NCBI GenBank assembly: GCA_020848735.1
Contig: JADLHO010000190.1
Coordinates: 1-57,114 of the forward strand
Source: Planctomycetota bacterium
GTDB taxonomy: Bacteria; Planctomycetota; UBA1135; UBA2386
Length of the DNA stretch: 57,114 nucleotides
Direction of reading: 5' to 3'
The position numbers and the translations under genes are program-made. Shown in pieces: positions 1 through 9,236 of the stretch. Position 1 is the first letter of the stretch, and each line of letters starts with the position of its first letter. The notes under the pieces were generated by a model, which saw nothing but the letters and a program-made list of their open reading frames with translations, had not been told where the DNA came from and made no database searches.

Positions 1-200
1 AGGTGCAGTCCTGCATCGCACCGCTGCTGCTCGTCTGGGCCTACGGGACCGCGGTCACGAGCGGTGACGCCCGGGAGGACGGTGTGAAGGTCTGGGACGT
101 GCTCGTCCCCGAACTCGGCCCGCGCTCGCTGACGGCGCGCTTCACGCTCGAGTTCGAGCGCGAGGTCCCCATCCACCCCGGCTACCCGAAGGGCTGGTGA
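1..200 (+). CDS. C-terminal end of an upstream protein, probably TssM (partial)
   Basis: The reading frame is open at the left edge and ends at a TGA (198-200), so only about 65 residues are visible. They look like the last beta-rich part of a larger protein (LTARFTLEFEREV near the end). The stop overlaps the GTG start of tagF in a GTGA, so the two are translationally coupled. In imp-type T6SS loci the gene directly before tagF (impM) is tssM (impL), an inner-membrane core protein, and this identity rests on synteny rather than on a recognised motif. The GTG at position 3 is probably internal and not the true start. Confidence 0.45.
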   Translation, partial: VQSCIAPLLLVWAYGTAVTSGDAREDGVKVWDVLVPELGPRSLTARFTLEFEREVPIHPGYPKGW

Positions 201-1144
201 CGCGCGTGGCGATCTTCGAGCGCTTCCTGCGGGAGAACCAGGCCGTGCAGCTCTACGGCAAGCTGCCCCTGGCGAAGGACTACCTCCGCGTCGGTGCGAA
301 CAAGGGCAACGCCCGCGCGCTGCGCGAGTGGCTCGACGCCGCGTTCTCGATGCGCGCGAGTCAGTCCGGTGTGACCCGCTTCCCCTGGCCCGCGCGCTTC
401 GTCATCGGCGAGGGCGCCGACGAACCGGTGATGGGCAGCGTGTGGCCGAGCAGTGACACCGGCGGCGAGCGACCCTTTCCCTTCGCCGTCTTCCTCGAGC
501 GCCGGCGGAAGCCGCTCGCGAACTCGTTCGCCGAGGGGTTCCGCGGCCTGAGGGAGGTCTGGTCGCGGCTCGAGGACTGCTACGAGCAGCGCGGCGAGTT
601 CCGCGACGGCGAGTCGTTCCTCGCCGGCATGCGCGGCCGTGAGATCCCGATCCGCAGCGAGGCGCACGAGTCGCTCGAGCGGATCCGCTGGGAGACCTGG
701 ACCGGCGTGCTCTGGCCCGACGAGCCGAACGAGGGCCTCGTGCGCGTCCTGACCTCGCTGCATCGCCTGAGCAACGAACGCGGGCACGCGCCGATCCGCC
801 TGCCGCTCGTCGGCGACCTGCCGGGCCTGCCGCAGGTCCATGCCTGGTGGTCCGCGCTGGTGGGGACGCGGCTCTGCCCGCCGACCGAGGTCCCGACCGT
901 GTTCTTCCCGCGCGCGGCCATCGACGCGGACGAGTCGGCCTTCTGCGTGTTCTTCCGCGCCCCGCTGCGCGCCGAGGACGCGCAGTGGCTCAATTCCGCG
1001 CGCGGCCAGGCGAACCTCGGGCGCAGCGACTTCTGCATCGGGCCCCCGCGCTTCGCCGGCGAGGCCGAGCCGGCGACCGACGCGATGGCGACGCTGGCCG
1101 ATTCCATGCGCGGTGCGCTCGCGAGTGCCCGGGCGCGGACCTGA
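197..1144 (+). CDS. tagF: TagF-like (ImpM) T6SS regulator
   Basis: Probable TagF, the post-translational T6SS regulator that in Pseudomonas aeruginosa restrains the apparatus by acting on Fha1. The family's N-terminal signature is visible at residues 19-32 (LYGKLPLAKDYLRV, matching the usual YGKLP..GDF pattern). The protein is 315 residues, longer than the roughly 220 usual for the family, so it has an extra C-terminal part I do not recognise. GTG is taken as the start because it overlaps the previous stop (GTGA). It begins the visible T6SS run, and a membrane kinase lies 17 kb downstream, consistent with threonine-phosphorylation control. No FHA protein or PppA phosphatase is in the window. 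Confidence 0.75.
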   Translation: MTRVAIFERFLRENQAVQLYGKLPLAKDYLRVGANKGNARALREWLDAAFSMRASQSGVTRFPWPARFVIGEGADEPVMGSVWPSSDTGGERPFPFAVFLERRRKPLANSFAEGFRGLREVWSRLEDCYEQRGEFRDGESFLAGMRGREIPIRSEAHESLERIRWETWTGVLWPDEPNEGLVRVLTSLHRLSNERGHAPIRLPLVGDLPGLPQVHAWWSALVGTRLCPPTEVPTVFFPRAAIDADESAFCVFFRAPLRAEDAQWLNSARGQANLGRSDFCIGPPRFAGEAEPATDAMATLADSMRGALASARART

Positions 1145-1278
1145 GCAGCTCGAGGCCGCGCGGCTCCGCGAGTCGCGCCTTGCGGAGACCGGAGCCCGTC
1201 CCTACGGTCACGCGCTCTCCCGGTGGTCCGCAGCCCGTAGCTCTCGCGTCGCTGCGCCTCCTCGCTCGCTCATCGTCC

Positions 1279-2394
1279 ATGGGATCCGCCGCCGTTCTGG
1301 ACTTGGAATCCCTGCTCCGCCCGATTCCGGGGGAGCAAGCCGCCGGTATCGACCTGCGGCAGGATCAGAGCGCCTCGCCGATCTACTACCGCATCAAGGA
1401 CGTGCGCAGCGCCGCGCGCGCCGCGGAGCGGCAGGGAGAATTCGAGTCGGTCATCGGTCCTGCCGAGGCGAACGCGTGGCGGCCGATCCTCGGCCTCGCG
1501 ACCGAAGCGCTGGGCGGGCAGTCGAAGGACCTGGAGCTCGTCGCCTGGCTGATCGAGGCGCTCGCGCGCACGCACGGCTTCGCGGGTCTCCGCGACGGCT
1601 TCCTGGTCGCGAAGGGTCTCGTCGAGACCTGCTGGGACGGCCTCTACCCGAGACCCGACGAAGATGGCCTCGAGACGCGCATCGCGCCGCTGACCGGGCT
1701 CAACGGTGCCGGCGCCGAAGGCACGCTCTGCGCGCCGATCTCCCGGATCCCGATCACCCAGGGCTCGAGTGCGTCGCCGGTGGCGGCGTGGAACTGCGCC
1801 CAGGCGATCGAGCTCGAGCGCCAGCCCGACAAGAAGGCGGATCGCATCGCGGCCGGTGCGACCTCGATGGATCAGGTGCAGGCGGCGGTGCGCGAGACGC
1901 CTCCGGCCTTCTTCGTGGAGCTCGTCGCGGACATCGATGCCGCGCTCGCGGCACTGGCGGCACTCGGCAAGGCACTCGACGCCCGCTGCGGTTCGCAGGC
2001 GCCGCCGCTCTCCGCCATCCGCGGCGCGATCGAGAACGCGGCCACCATGGTGCGTCACGTCGCCCGCGACGTGCTCCCGGCCCAAGACGCGGCAGCCGCT
2101 GCGGCCGAAGCCGCGCCGTCGGGGACGTCGCGCGGCGCCGAAGCACCCGCCGCTGGCGGCGCGTCGAGCGGCCCGCTCCGGTCGCGCGAGGACGCGTTCC
2201 GGCTCCTGGGCACCGTCGCCGAGTACTTCCGCCGCGCCGAGCCGCACTCGCCGATCGCCTTCCTCATCGAGCGGACCATCCGGTGGGGGCGCATGCCGCT
2301 GCCGGAACTGCTCGCCGAACTCATTCCGGACGAGGGCGCCCGCTCCACGTTCGGCCAGCTCACCGGCGTGCTCATCAACCCGCCGGCGGAGTGA
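1279..2394 (+). CDS. tssA: T6SS baseplate/cap protein TssA
   Basis: TssA (ImpA) guides baseplate assembly and tail/sheath polymerisation in the cytoplasm. The ATG at 1279 gives 371 residues. The N-terminal ImpA domain (about residues 5-125) has the family pattern [16 protein letters not shown] followed by a W..I...A.E.L...SKDL stretch. The C-terminus has the EPHSP..FL.ER.IRWG.MPLPELL block typical of TssA proteins. An Ala-rich linker separates the two ends. A 134-base gap follows tagF. The frame remains open far upstream of 1279, but that stretch translates to Arg/Pro-rich shadow sequence over tagF, so it is not used. Confidence 0.85.
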   Translation: MGSAAVLDLESLLRPIPGEQAAGIDLRQDQSASPIYYRIKDVRSAARAAERQGEFESVIGPAEANAWRPILGLATEALGGQSKDLELVAWLIEALARTHGFAGLRDGFLVAKGLVETCWDGLYPRPDEDGLETRIAPLTGLNGAGAEGTLCAPISRIPITQGSSASPVAAWNCAQAIELERQPDKKADRIAAGATSMDQVQAAVRETPPAFFVELVADIDAALAALAALGKALDARCGSQAPPLSAIRGAIENAATMVRHVARDVLPAQDAAAAAAEAAPSGTSRGAEAPAAGGASSGPLRSREDAFRLLGTVAEYFRRAEPHSPIAFLIERTIRWGRMPLPELLAELIPDEGARSTFGQLTGVLINPPAE

Positions 2395-2491
2395 TCGCGT
2401 TCTTCCGTCCCGTCCCGCTCCGCGTCGCGCCGTGCAACGTCGCGGCTCGGGGCACTTCGAGCCTCAGCATCAATCCAGACCGCAGGTCCCG

Positions 2492-3019
2492 ATGGCAAGC
2501 ATCCATGACAAGCTGAAGCGCGTGCGCAAGCCGCGCGTGCACATCACGTACGACGTCGAGACCGGAGGCGCTCAAGTCCAACGCGAGCTGCCGTTCGTCG
2601 TGGGCGTCATGGGCGACTTCTCCGGCAACCCCGAGGCCCCGCTCAAGCCGCTGAAGGACCGGAAGTTCACGCAGATCGATCGCGACAACTTCAACGAGGT
2701 GATGGCGAAGACCGCCCCCGAGTTGAACTTCAAGGTCGCGAACACGATCACGGGCGACGGGAGCGAGATGGCGGTGAAGCTCAAGTTCCAGAACATGGAC
2801 GACTTCGCCCCGGCCAAGGTCGCCGCGCAGATCGATCCGCTGAAGAAGCTGATGGAGACGCGCGCGAAGCTCAACGACCTGATGGCGAAGGTCGATCGCT
2901 CGGAGGACCTCGAGAAGATCCTCGAGCGCGTGCTGCAGAAGCCCGAGGACATGGACGTCCTGAAGAAGGACCTCGGCCTCGGCGGCGATGCCGACAAGCC
3001 GGCGGGGGGAGGTTCCTGA
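2492..3019 (+). CDS. tssB: T6SS contractile sheath small subunit TssB
   Basis: TssB (ImpB/VipA) pairs with TssC to build the contractile sheath around the Hcp tube. The 175-residue product starts [21 protein letters not shown] and has the family blocks [15 protein letters not shown] and [19 protein letters not shown] helical C-terminus ([19 protein letters not shown]) follows, the part that normally contacts TssC. Length is normal for the family. One base separates its TGA from the tssC ATG, so the two sheath subunits are coupled. Confidence 0.95.
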   Translation: MASIHDKLKRVRKPRVHITYDVETGGAQVQRELPFVVGVMGDFSGNPEAPLKPLKDRKFTQIDRDNFNEVMAKTAPELNFKVANTITGDGSEMAVKLKFQNMDDFAPAKVAAQIDPLKKLMETRAKLNDLMAKVDRSEDLEKILERVLQKPEDMDVLKKDLGLGGDADKPAGGGS

Positions 3020-3020
3020 G

Positions 3021-4514
3021 ATGACGGACCCCAGCACGCAGAAGGCCGGCCAGGCGGCCGCGCAGACCACGAACGCGGCGGCGGCCGGCAGCCTGCTCGA
3101 CCAGGCGATCTCGGCGACGAAGCAGACCGAGCGTTCGCGCGCCCAGGAGCTGATGCAGACCCTCGCCGAGGAGGCGATGAAGGGCACGGTGACCTGGAGC
3201 AAGAACCTCACGGTCACCTTCCGCGAGGCGATCGCGGGCATCGATGCGGTGATCTCCAAGCAGCTCGCCGCGGTGATGCACTCGGAGCCGTTCCGCAAGC
3301 TCGAGGGCTCGTGGCGCGGTCTCCACCACCTCGTGATGAACAGCGAGACGGGCACCGGATTGAAGATCCGCATGCTCAACGTGAAGAAGAAGGACCTCTT
3401 CAAGGACCTGTCGAAGGCCGTCGAGTTCGACCAGAGCGAGACCTGGAAGAAGCTCTACGAGAACGAGTTCGGCACGCCGGGCGGCGAGCCGTACGGCGCG
3501 CTCATCGGCGACTTCGAGATCACGAACCACCCCGACGACATCGAGCTGCTCTCGAGCATGTCGAACGTCGCCGCCGGTGCGTTCTGCCCCTTCATCACCT
3601 CGCCCGGCGCCTCGTTCTTCGGCTTCGACTCGTGGGAGGAGCTCAGCAAGCCCCGCGACCTCGAGAAGATCTTCGAGTCGCAGGAGTACACGAAGTGGCG
3701 CTCGTTCCGTGACTCCGAGGACTCGCGCTTCGTCACGCTGACGATGCCCCGTGCGCTGGCCCGTCTGCCCTACGGAGCTGCGACCAAGCCGATCGAGGAG
3801 TTCGGCTACGAGGAGGTCGACCCGGCGTCGACGGGCGGGCTCGGTCACGACGAGTACTGCTGGATGAACGCGGCGTACGTGATGGGCACGACGCTGACGA
3901 ACGCCTACTCGCAGTACGGCTGGTGCACCGCGATCCGCGGCGCCGAAGGCGGCGGCAAGGTCGAAGGCCTGCCGACCCACACGTTCACCGCGGACGACGG
4001 CGCGACGGACACGAAGTGCCCGACCGAGATCGCGATCACCGACCGCCGGGAGGCGGAGCTCTCCAAGTGCGGGTTCCTGCCGCTCTGCCACTACAAGAAC
4101 ACGGACTACGCCGTGTTCTTCGGCGCGCAGACGACCCAGAAGCCGAAGAAGTACGACAACCCGGATGCGACCGCGAACGCGTCGATCTCCGCGCGGCTGC
4201 CGTACATCATGGCCACGTCGCGTTTCGCGCATTACCTGAAGGTCATGGCGCGCGACAAGATCGGCTCCTTCATGGAGGCCTCGGACTGCGAGACCTGGCT
4301 CAACAACTGGATCCAGAACTACGTCAACGCGAATGCGCAGTCCGGCCAGGAGATGAAGGCCAAGTACCCGCTCGCGGAGGCCCGCGTCGAGGTCAAGGAG
4401 ATCGCCGGCGCGCCGGGCTCCTACAACGCGGTCGCCTACCTGCGGCCGTGGCTCCAGATGGAGGAGCTCACGACGTCGATGCGCCTCGTCGCGCGCATCC
4501 CGAAGAAGGGCTGA
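3021..4514 (+). CDS. tssC: T6SS contractile sheath large subunit TssC
   Basis: TssC (ImpC/VipB/EvpB family), 497 residues, forms the outer sheath with TssB. Family landmarks are [18 protein letters not shown] in the N-terminal third, [19 protein letters not shown], and the C-terminal [23 protein letters not shown] and [13 protein letters not shown] blocks. ATG at 3021 is chosen because a purine-rich GGGGGGAGG ribosome-binding site lies just upstream inside the end of tssB. A second TssC-like gene follows, and this copy is the closer match to the canonical sheath protein. Confidence 0.95.
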   Translation: MTDPSTQKAGQAAAQTTNAAAAGSLLDQAISATKQTERSRAQELMQTLAEEAMKGTVTWSKNLTVTFREAIAGIDAVISKQLAAVMHSEPFRKLEGSWRGLHHLVMNSETGTGLKIRMLNVKKKDLFKDLSKAVEFDQSETWKKLYENEFGTPGGEPYGALIGDFEITNHPDDIELLSSMSNVAAGAFCPFITSPGASFFGFDSWEELSKPRDLEKIFESQEYTKWRSFRDSEDSRFVTLTMPRALARLPYGAATKPIEEFGYEEVDPASTGGLGHDEYCWMNAAYVMGTTLTNAYSQYGWCTAIRGAEGGGKVEGLPTHTFTADDGATDTKCPTEIAITDRREAELSKCGFLPLCHYKNTDYAVFFGAQTTQKPKKYDNPDATANASISARLPYIMATSRFAHYLKVMARDKIGSFMEASDCETWLNNWIQNYVNANAQSGQEMKAKYPLAEARVEVKEIAGAPGSYNAVAYLRPWLQMEELTTSMRLVARIPKKG

Positions 4515-4611
4515 GCGCGCGACCCTCGCCGTGCGAGGGTCCGTTGCGCGGCGCGCCGCGATGCCGAAGGCCTGCGCCCTCGGCGTCGCGGCCCGCGACC
4601 CATGGCACCCC

Positions 4612-6102
4612 ATGCTCTCCCGCCTCCTCGATCCGAACGAGTCGATCGACAGTGCCTCGGCGGGGGGGACGTCCGACGTCGATCGCGACTGGCGTCTGCT
4701 GGTCCGTTGGCTCGGCCTGAGCGCGAAGGAGCCGCTCCCCGACCGCAGCCGCGTGCTCGGTCTGCTCGGCTATGCGATCGCCGAGATCGACGAACGCATC
4801 GGCCGGCAGCTCGACGTCGTGCTGCACCACCCACGCTTCCAGGCGCTCGAGAGCGCCTGGCGCGGGCTGCGTCGCCTCGCCGAACGCATCGACGATGCCG
4901 AGGACCGGATCAAGATCCGCCTCCTCGACGTGACGTGGAAGGAACTCGTGCGCGACATGGAGCGCTCGATCGAGGCGGAACAGAGCCAGCTCTTCCGCCG
5001 GGTCTACAGCGCGGAGTTCGGCACCCCGGGCGGCGAGCCCTTCGGCGTGCTGATCGGCGATTACCGGATCCGCCACCGTCGCAGCCAGGATCACCCCGAG
5101 GACGACGTCGGCGCCCTGCGAGGCATCGGCCAGGTCGCGGCGGCGGCCTTCGCGCCGTTCATCGCGAGCGCGCACCCGTCGCTGTTCGGAATCGACAGCT
5201 TCCGCGAGCTCGAGCGCTCGATCGACCTCTCCCGCAACTTCGCATCCGCCGAGTACGCGGCGTGGAACTCGCTCCGCAAGCTCGACGACTCCCGCTTCAT
5301 CGGTCTCACGCTCCCCCGCGTCCTGCTGCGTCTCCCGTACCGCGACGACTCCCTGCGCGCCGACGGCTTCGTCTACCGCGAGGACGTGTCCGCACCGGAC
5401 GGGAGCGGCTACCTCTGGGGTTCCGCGGTCTGGGCGTTCGGCGAGGTGCTGATCCGGGCGTTCACGCAGTGCGGTTGGCTCGCTGCGATCCGCGGCGTCG
5501 AACGCGACTCCGACAGCGCAGGACTGGTGACGAACCTGCCCACGGAGTCGTTCCGGACCGATGCGAAGGGTGTCGTGCCGAAGAGCGCCGTGGAGGTCCA
5601 GTTGACCTCCGAGCAGGAGAAGGAGATCGGCGAGCTCGGGTTCATCCCGCTGACGCACTGCCACGGCACGCCCTACGCCGCCTTCTACGGCAATCAGTCG
5701 ATCCACGCCTACACGGGTCAGGTCGCGGCCCGGGCCGCGCGCACCACGTTCGAGATCAACGAGAAGCTCTCGTCGATGCTGCAGTACATGTTCTGCGTGT
5801 CGCGCTTCGCGCACTACGTGAAGGTGATCGCCCGCGACAAGCTGGGCAGCTTCACGCGCGCGGAGGAGATCGAGTCGCTGCTGAACAACTGGCTCGTCGA
5901 CTACGCGACCTCGGGAGAGGGCGCGTCGGCGGAGGTCCAGGCCAAGTACCCGCTGCGCGAGGCGCGCGTCGAAGTGCGCGAGGCGCCGGGGCGGCCGGGC
6001 ATCTACCAGACCATCGTCCACCTCCGGCCTCACTATCAGCTCGACCAGCTGACATCGTCCGTCAAGCTCGTCACCGAGCTGTTCGCGAGTCGCAGCGTCT
6101 GA
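4612..6102 (+). CDS. Second TssC-like protein (ImpD type)
   Basis: A 496-residue paralogue of the preceding TssC, with the same blocks in the same order: [59 protein letters not shown] and KYPLREARVEVRE. It differs in the N-terminus and the middle. Imp-type T6SS loci commonly carry ImpC and ImpD as such a pair. Its exact job is not settled; it could be an alternative sheath subunit or a sheath-associated accessory. The start at 4612 (MLSRLLDP) is preferred over an in-frame ATG at 4561 because the extra residues look non-conserved. It sits 11 bases before the tagJ-like gene. Confidence 0.88.
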   Translation: MLSRLLDPNESIDSASAGGTSDVDRDWRLLVRWLGLSAKEPLPDRSRVLGLLGYAIAEIDERIGRQLDVVLHHPRFQALESAWRGLRRLAERIDDAEDRIKIRLLDVTWKELVRDMERSIEAEQSQLFRRVYSAEFGTPGGEPFGVLIGDYRIRHRRSQDHPEDDVGALRGIGQVAAAAFAPFIASAHPSLFGIDSFRELERSIDLSRNFASAEYAAWNSLRKLDDSRFIGLTLPRVLLRLPYRDDSLRADGFVYREDVSAPDGSGYLWGSAVWAFGEVLIRAFTQCGWLAAIRGVERDSDSAGLVTNLPTESFRTDAKGVVPKSAVEVQLTSEQEKEIGELGFIPLTHCHGTPYAAFYGNQSIHAYTGQVAARAARTTFEINEKLSSMLQYMFCVSRFAHYVKVIARDKLGSFTRAEEIESLLNNWLVDYATSGEGASAEVQAKYPLREARVEVREAPGRPGIYQTIVHLRPHYQLDQLTSSVKLVTELFASRSV

Positions 6103-6113
6103 ATCGGATCCCC

Positions 6114-6893
6114 ATGAACGCACATCTGCTCTTCAAGGAAGGCAAGCTCGACGAGGCCATCGAGGCCATGAACGCCGAAGTGAGGGCGCATCCCGCGGAT
6201 CCGGATCGCCGCTCCTTCCTCGCCGATCTGCTGTGCATCGTCGGCAACTTCGAGCGCGCGGACGTCCAGCTCGACGCCGTTGCGAAGGTGCTGCCCGGTG
6301 CCGTGCCGACCTGTGCGCTCGTGCGGCAGCTCATCCGTGCCGAGCAGTGGCGGCAGCAGAGTTTCGGCGAGGGTCGCGTGCCGGAGTTCCTCGCGGCGCC
6401 CGACGAGGCCCTGCAGCTGCACCTGCGTGCGTTGATCGCGACGCGCGAGGGTGACCTCGCCGCCGCGGCGCAGTGCCTTGCGTCGGCCGAGGCCATGCGT
6501 TCGCCGCTGCGCGGCGTCTGCAACGGCCAGCGCTTCGACGACTTCCGCGACTGCGACGACGCGACCGCGTCGTTCTTCGAGGTGCTGACGAGCACGGGCA
6601 AGTACTTCTGGATCCCGATGTCCCGCGTCGTGCGGCTGGAGCTGCGTCCGCTCGAGCGTGCGCGCGACCTCCTCTGGCGGCGCGTGGCGATGGAGGTGCG
6701 CGAGGGGCCGGAGGGCGACGTCTATCTGCCGGCGATCTATGCGCCGGCCCCACAGAACCGCGCCGCCCAGCTCGGCCGCACGACCGAGTGGTCGGAGACC
6801 GAGCCGGTCCGCGGCGTCGGTCTGCGGACCTTCCTCGTCGGCGAGGAGACCCTCACGCTGCCGCAGATCGGCGAGATCACCTTCGACGCCTGA
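6114..6893 (+). CDS. tagJ: T6SS accessory protein TagJ/ImpE
   Basis: Product of 259 residues matching the ImpE/TagJ family, a cytoplasmic accessory protein that in P. aeruginosa binds TssB and is thought to influence sheath turnover by ClpV. The N-terminal half is TPR-like: LFKEGKLDEAIEAMNAEV, then repeated helical pairs with small residues. The C-terminal half holds family blocks such as NGQRFDDFRDCDD, TGKYFWIP and the VYLPAIYAP / LGRTTEWSE region. It starts 11 bases after the second TssC, the usual impD-impE order, and is followed closely by tssE. Confidence 0.88.
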   Translation: MNAHLLFKEGKLDEAIEAMNAEVRAHPADPDRRSFLADLLCIVGNFERADVQLDAVAKVLPGAVPTCALVRQLIRAEQWRQQSFGEGRVPEFLAAPDEALQLHLRALIATREGDLAAAAQCLASAEAMRSPLRGVCNGQRFDDFRDCDDATASFFEVLTSTGKYFWIPMSRVVRLELRPLERARDLLWRRVAMEVREGPEGDVYLPAIYAPAPQNRAAQLGRTTEWSETEPVRGVGLRTFLVGEETLTLPQIGEITFDA

Positions 6894-6904
6894 GCCGACG
6901 ACCG

Positions 6905-7378
6905 ATGCCCGACGACGACGATCTGAACATCCGGCTGCCGTTGCTCGCGGCGCTGATCGACGACGACCCCGACACGACGACCGAGTCGCGGCAGTCCTTC
7001 CGCACGCAGGCGCGGCAGATCAAGGAGACGGTGCGTCGCGACCTCCAGGACCTCCTGAACACGCGGCAGCGTGCGTTGTCCTGGCCGAAGGAGTTCACCG
7101 AACTCGATCGGTCGGTGCTCGACTACGGCATCGTCGACGTGACCGGCGCGAACCTCGCGTCGAACGAGCGGCGCAACGCGTTCCTCGCGCAGATCGCCGC
7201 CGCGATCCGGAAGCACGACCCGCGATTCCAGAGCGTCGTGATCACGCCGACCGACAACAGCGATCCGCAGGATCGCACGCTGCGCTTCCGGATCGAGGCC
7301 ACGCTGCGGGTCGAGACCGGTCCGGAGACGGCGATCTTCAACTTCCAGCTCGAGCCGGTGAGCCGGCGATTCGAATGA
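6905..7378 (+). CDS. tssE: T6SS baseplate protein TssE (gp25-like)
   Basis: A 157-residue TssE (ImpF), the phage gp25-like baseplate wedge component. Visible family features are the R..LRDLQDLLNTR-like segment (here VRRDLQDLLNTRQ), the SVLDYGIVDVTGANL block, and the C-terminal RFRIEATLRVETG strand pair. The start ATG at 6905 lies 11 bases after the tagJ stop. It ends 10 bases before tssF, so it sits in a tight baseplate sub-operon tssE-tssF-tssG. Confidence 0.92.
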   Translation: MPDDDDLNIRLPLLAALIDDDPDTTTESRQSFRTQARQIKETVRRDLQDLLNTRQRALSWPKEFTELDRSVLDYGIVDVTGANLASNERRNAFLAQIAAAIRKHDPRFQSVVITPTDNSDPQDRTLRFRIEATLRVETGPETAIFNFQLEPVSRRFE

Positions 7379-7388
7379 GGCGGCGGCG

Positions 7389-9236
7389 ATGACCGAGGAT
7401 CTGCTCGCGTACTACAACCGCGAACTCGCGTTCCTCCGCCGCATGGGTGCGGAGTTCGCGAAGGCCCACCCGAAGGTCGCGGGGCGCATGCGCCTCGGCA
7501 GCGACACGGTGGAGGATCCGCACGTCGCACGCCTGATCGAGTCCGCGGCGTTCCTCAACGCGCGCATCCGCCACAAGCTCGACGACGAGTTCCCCGAGCT
7601 CACCGATGCGTTGCTCGGGGTGCTCTACCCGCACTACCTCGCGCCGATCCCGTCGATGGCGATCGTGCAGCTCGAGCCGGCACCGGATCTCACGGAGGCG
7701 CAGACGGTGCCCGAAGGAACCACCGTCGAGACCGACCGCGCCCATGGCGAGCCGTGTCGCTACCGCACCTGCTATCCGACCACGCTCGTGCCGCTCGCGG
7801 TGGTGCAGGCGCAGCTCGCACCCGCGCCGTTCGAGGCGCCGCGCACCGCGCACTCCTCGACCTCGGTCGCCGTGCTGCGACTCACCCTGCGCACGACGGT
7901 CGACAAGCTGCCGATGGCCGGTGTGCTTCCCGGTCGGCTGCGCTTCTTCCTCGCCGGGCAGATCCAGCACGCGCAGGCGCTCTACGAGCTGCTGCTCAAT
8001 GACGTCGTGGAGCTGGCGGTGGCGAGCTCGCCCAACGACCGCCGGCCGCGCGTGCTGCCGAAGACGTGCATCCATCCGGTGGGCTTCGGCATCGACGAGG
8101 GCCTGCTGCCCTACCCGAAGCGCTCGTTCCCCGGTTATCGGCTGCTGACCGAGTACTTCGCCTTCCCGAGCAAGTTCCTCTTCGTCGAGTTCGAAGGGCT
8201 CGACCGTGCGCTCGGCGAGAAGACCCAGAACGAGCTCACGCTCTACGTCTTCCTCCGGCGCAGCTCGGTCGATCTGCAGAAGAACGTCGGTCCGTCGACC
8301 TTCGCGCTGGGCTGCACGCCGATCGTCAACCTGTTCGCGAAGCGTGCCGAGCCGATCCGCCTCACCCAGCGGGAACCGGAGGTCCGGGTGGTGCCCGATG
8401 CCAGGCGGCCGCAGGCGGTCGAGATCTACTCGATCGACAAGGTGTCGTTGGCGTCGAGCAGCGGCGCCCAGACCGAATGCAAGGCCTACTACGGCATCGA
8501 CCACGGCGGGATGCACGACGCGGGTGGTGCGCCGTGGTACCACGCCGTGCGACGCCCCGCGGAGACCCTCGGCACGCGCACGGACCGTGGCACGGAGGTC
8601 CACCTCCGTCTCGTCGACGGTCGGCTCGAACCGCTCCCGGCGAGCGATGCGGTGATGATGGTCGAGACGACCTGCCTCAACCGCGATCTGCCGGCGTCGT
8701 TGCCGTTCGGTGGCGATCAGCCGCGCATGGCGCTGGTCGGCGGCGTCGCGCCGGTCAAGCGGGTGCGTTGCCTCACGGCGCCGACGGCGACGCTGCGTCC
8801 CGAGCGCGGTGCCGGGGCGCAGTGGCGGCTCGTGTCCCACCTCGCTCTCAACTACCTCTCGCTCTCGGGTGACGACGAAGGCACGCAGGCCCTGCGCGAG
8901 ATCCTGCGCCTCTACGACGGCGTCCGGAGCGAGTCGAGCCGATCGATCATCGACTCGGTCCGGAAGGTCGAACGCCGGCTCGTCACGATGCGCGTGCAGA
9001 GTCGCGAGCCGAGCGGAGTCCAGGCGGCCTTCTGCCGCGGCACGGAGGTCGTGCTCCATCTCGACGAGCAACGCTTCGCCGACCACGGCCTCTTCCTCTT
9101 CGCGAGCGTGCTCGAGGCATTCCTCGGGCTCTATTGTTCCGTGAACTCGTTCGTCCAGACGGTGCTGCGCACCAATGGGCGAGAAGGCGAATTGCGTCGA
9201 TGGCCGGCACGAGCGGGAAGCGGACCGATCCTCTGA
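7389..9236 (+). CDS. tssF: T6SS baseplate protein TssF
   Basis: TssF (ImpG/VasA) is a cytoplasmic baseplate wedge protein. The 615-residue product opens with the typical LLAYYNRELAFLRRMGAEFAK and continues DTVEDPHVARLIESAAFLNARI and DDEFPELTDALLGVLYPHYLAPIPS, all strong family signatures. The later L....LR.ILRLYD region and the C-terminal LY.SVNSF.QTV. segment are also present. Its 3' end overlaps the tssG start by 37 bases, indicating coupled translation with its wedge partner. Confidence 0.96.
   Translation: MTEDLLAYYNRELAFLRRMGAEFAKAHPKVAGRMRLGSDTVEDPHVARLIESAAFLNARIRHKLDDEFPELTDALLGVLYPHYLAPIPSMAIVQLEPAPDLTEAQTVPEGTTVETDRAHGEPCRYRTCYPTTLVPLAVVQAQLAPAPFEAPRTAHSSTSVAVLRLTLRTTVDKLPMAGVLPGRLRFFLAGQIQHAQALYELLLNDVVELAVASSPNDRRPRVLPKTCIHPVGFGIDEGLLPYPKRSFPGYRLLTEYFAFPSKFLFVEFEGLDRALGEKTQNELTLYVFLRRSSVDLQKNVGPSTFALGCTPIVNLFAKRAEPIRLTQREPEVRVVPDARRPQAVEIYSIDKVSLASSSGAQTECKAYYGIDHGGMHDAGGAPWYHAVRRPAETLGTRTDRGTEVHLRLVDGRLEPLPASDAVMMVETTCLNRDLPASLPFGGDQPRMALVGGVAPVKRVRCLTAPTATLRPERGAGAQWRLVSHLALNYLSLSGDDEGTQALREILRLYDGVRSESSRSIIDSVRKVERRLVTMRVQSREPSGVQAAFCRGTEVVLHLDEQRFADHGLFLFASVLEAFLGLYCSVNSFVQTVLRTNGREGELRRWPARAGSGPIL

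Noticed and set aside
4602-6113. A long open frame on the plus strand across the second TssC-like gene, continuing into tagJ.
   Set aside because: Its translation is Arg/Pro-rich without any family pattern, as expected for a shadow frame in GC-rich DNA. Only the part from 6114 on is the real tagJ-like gene.
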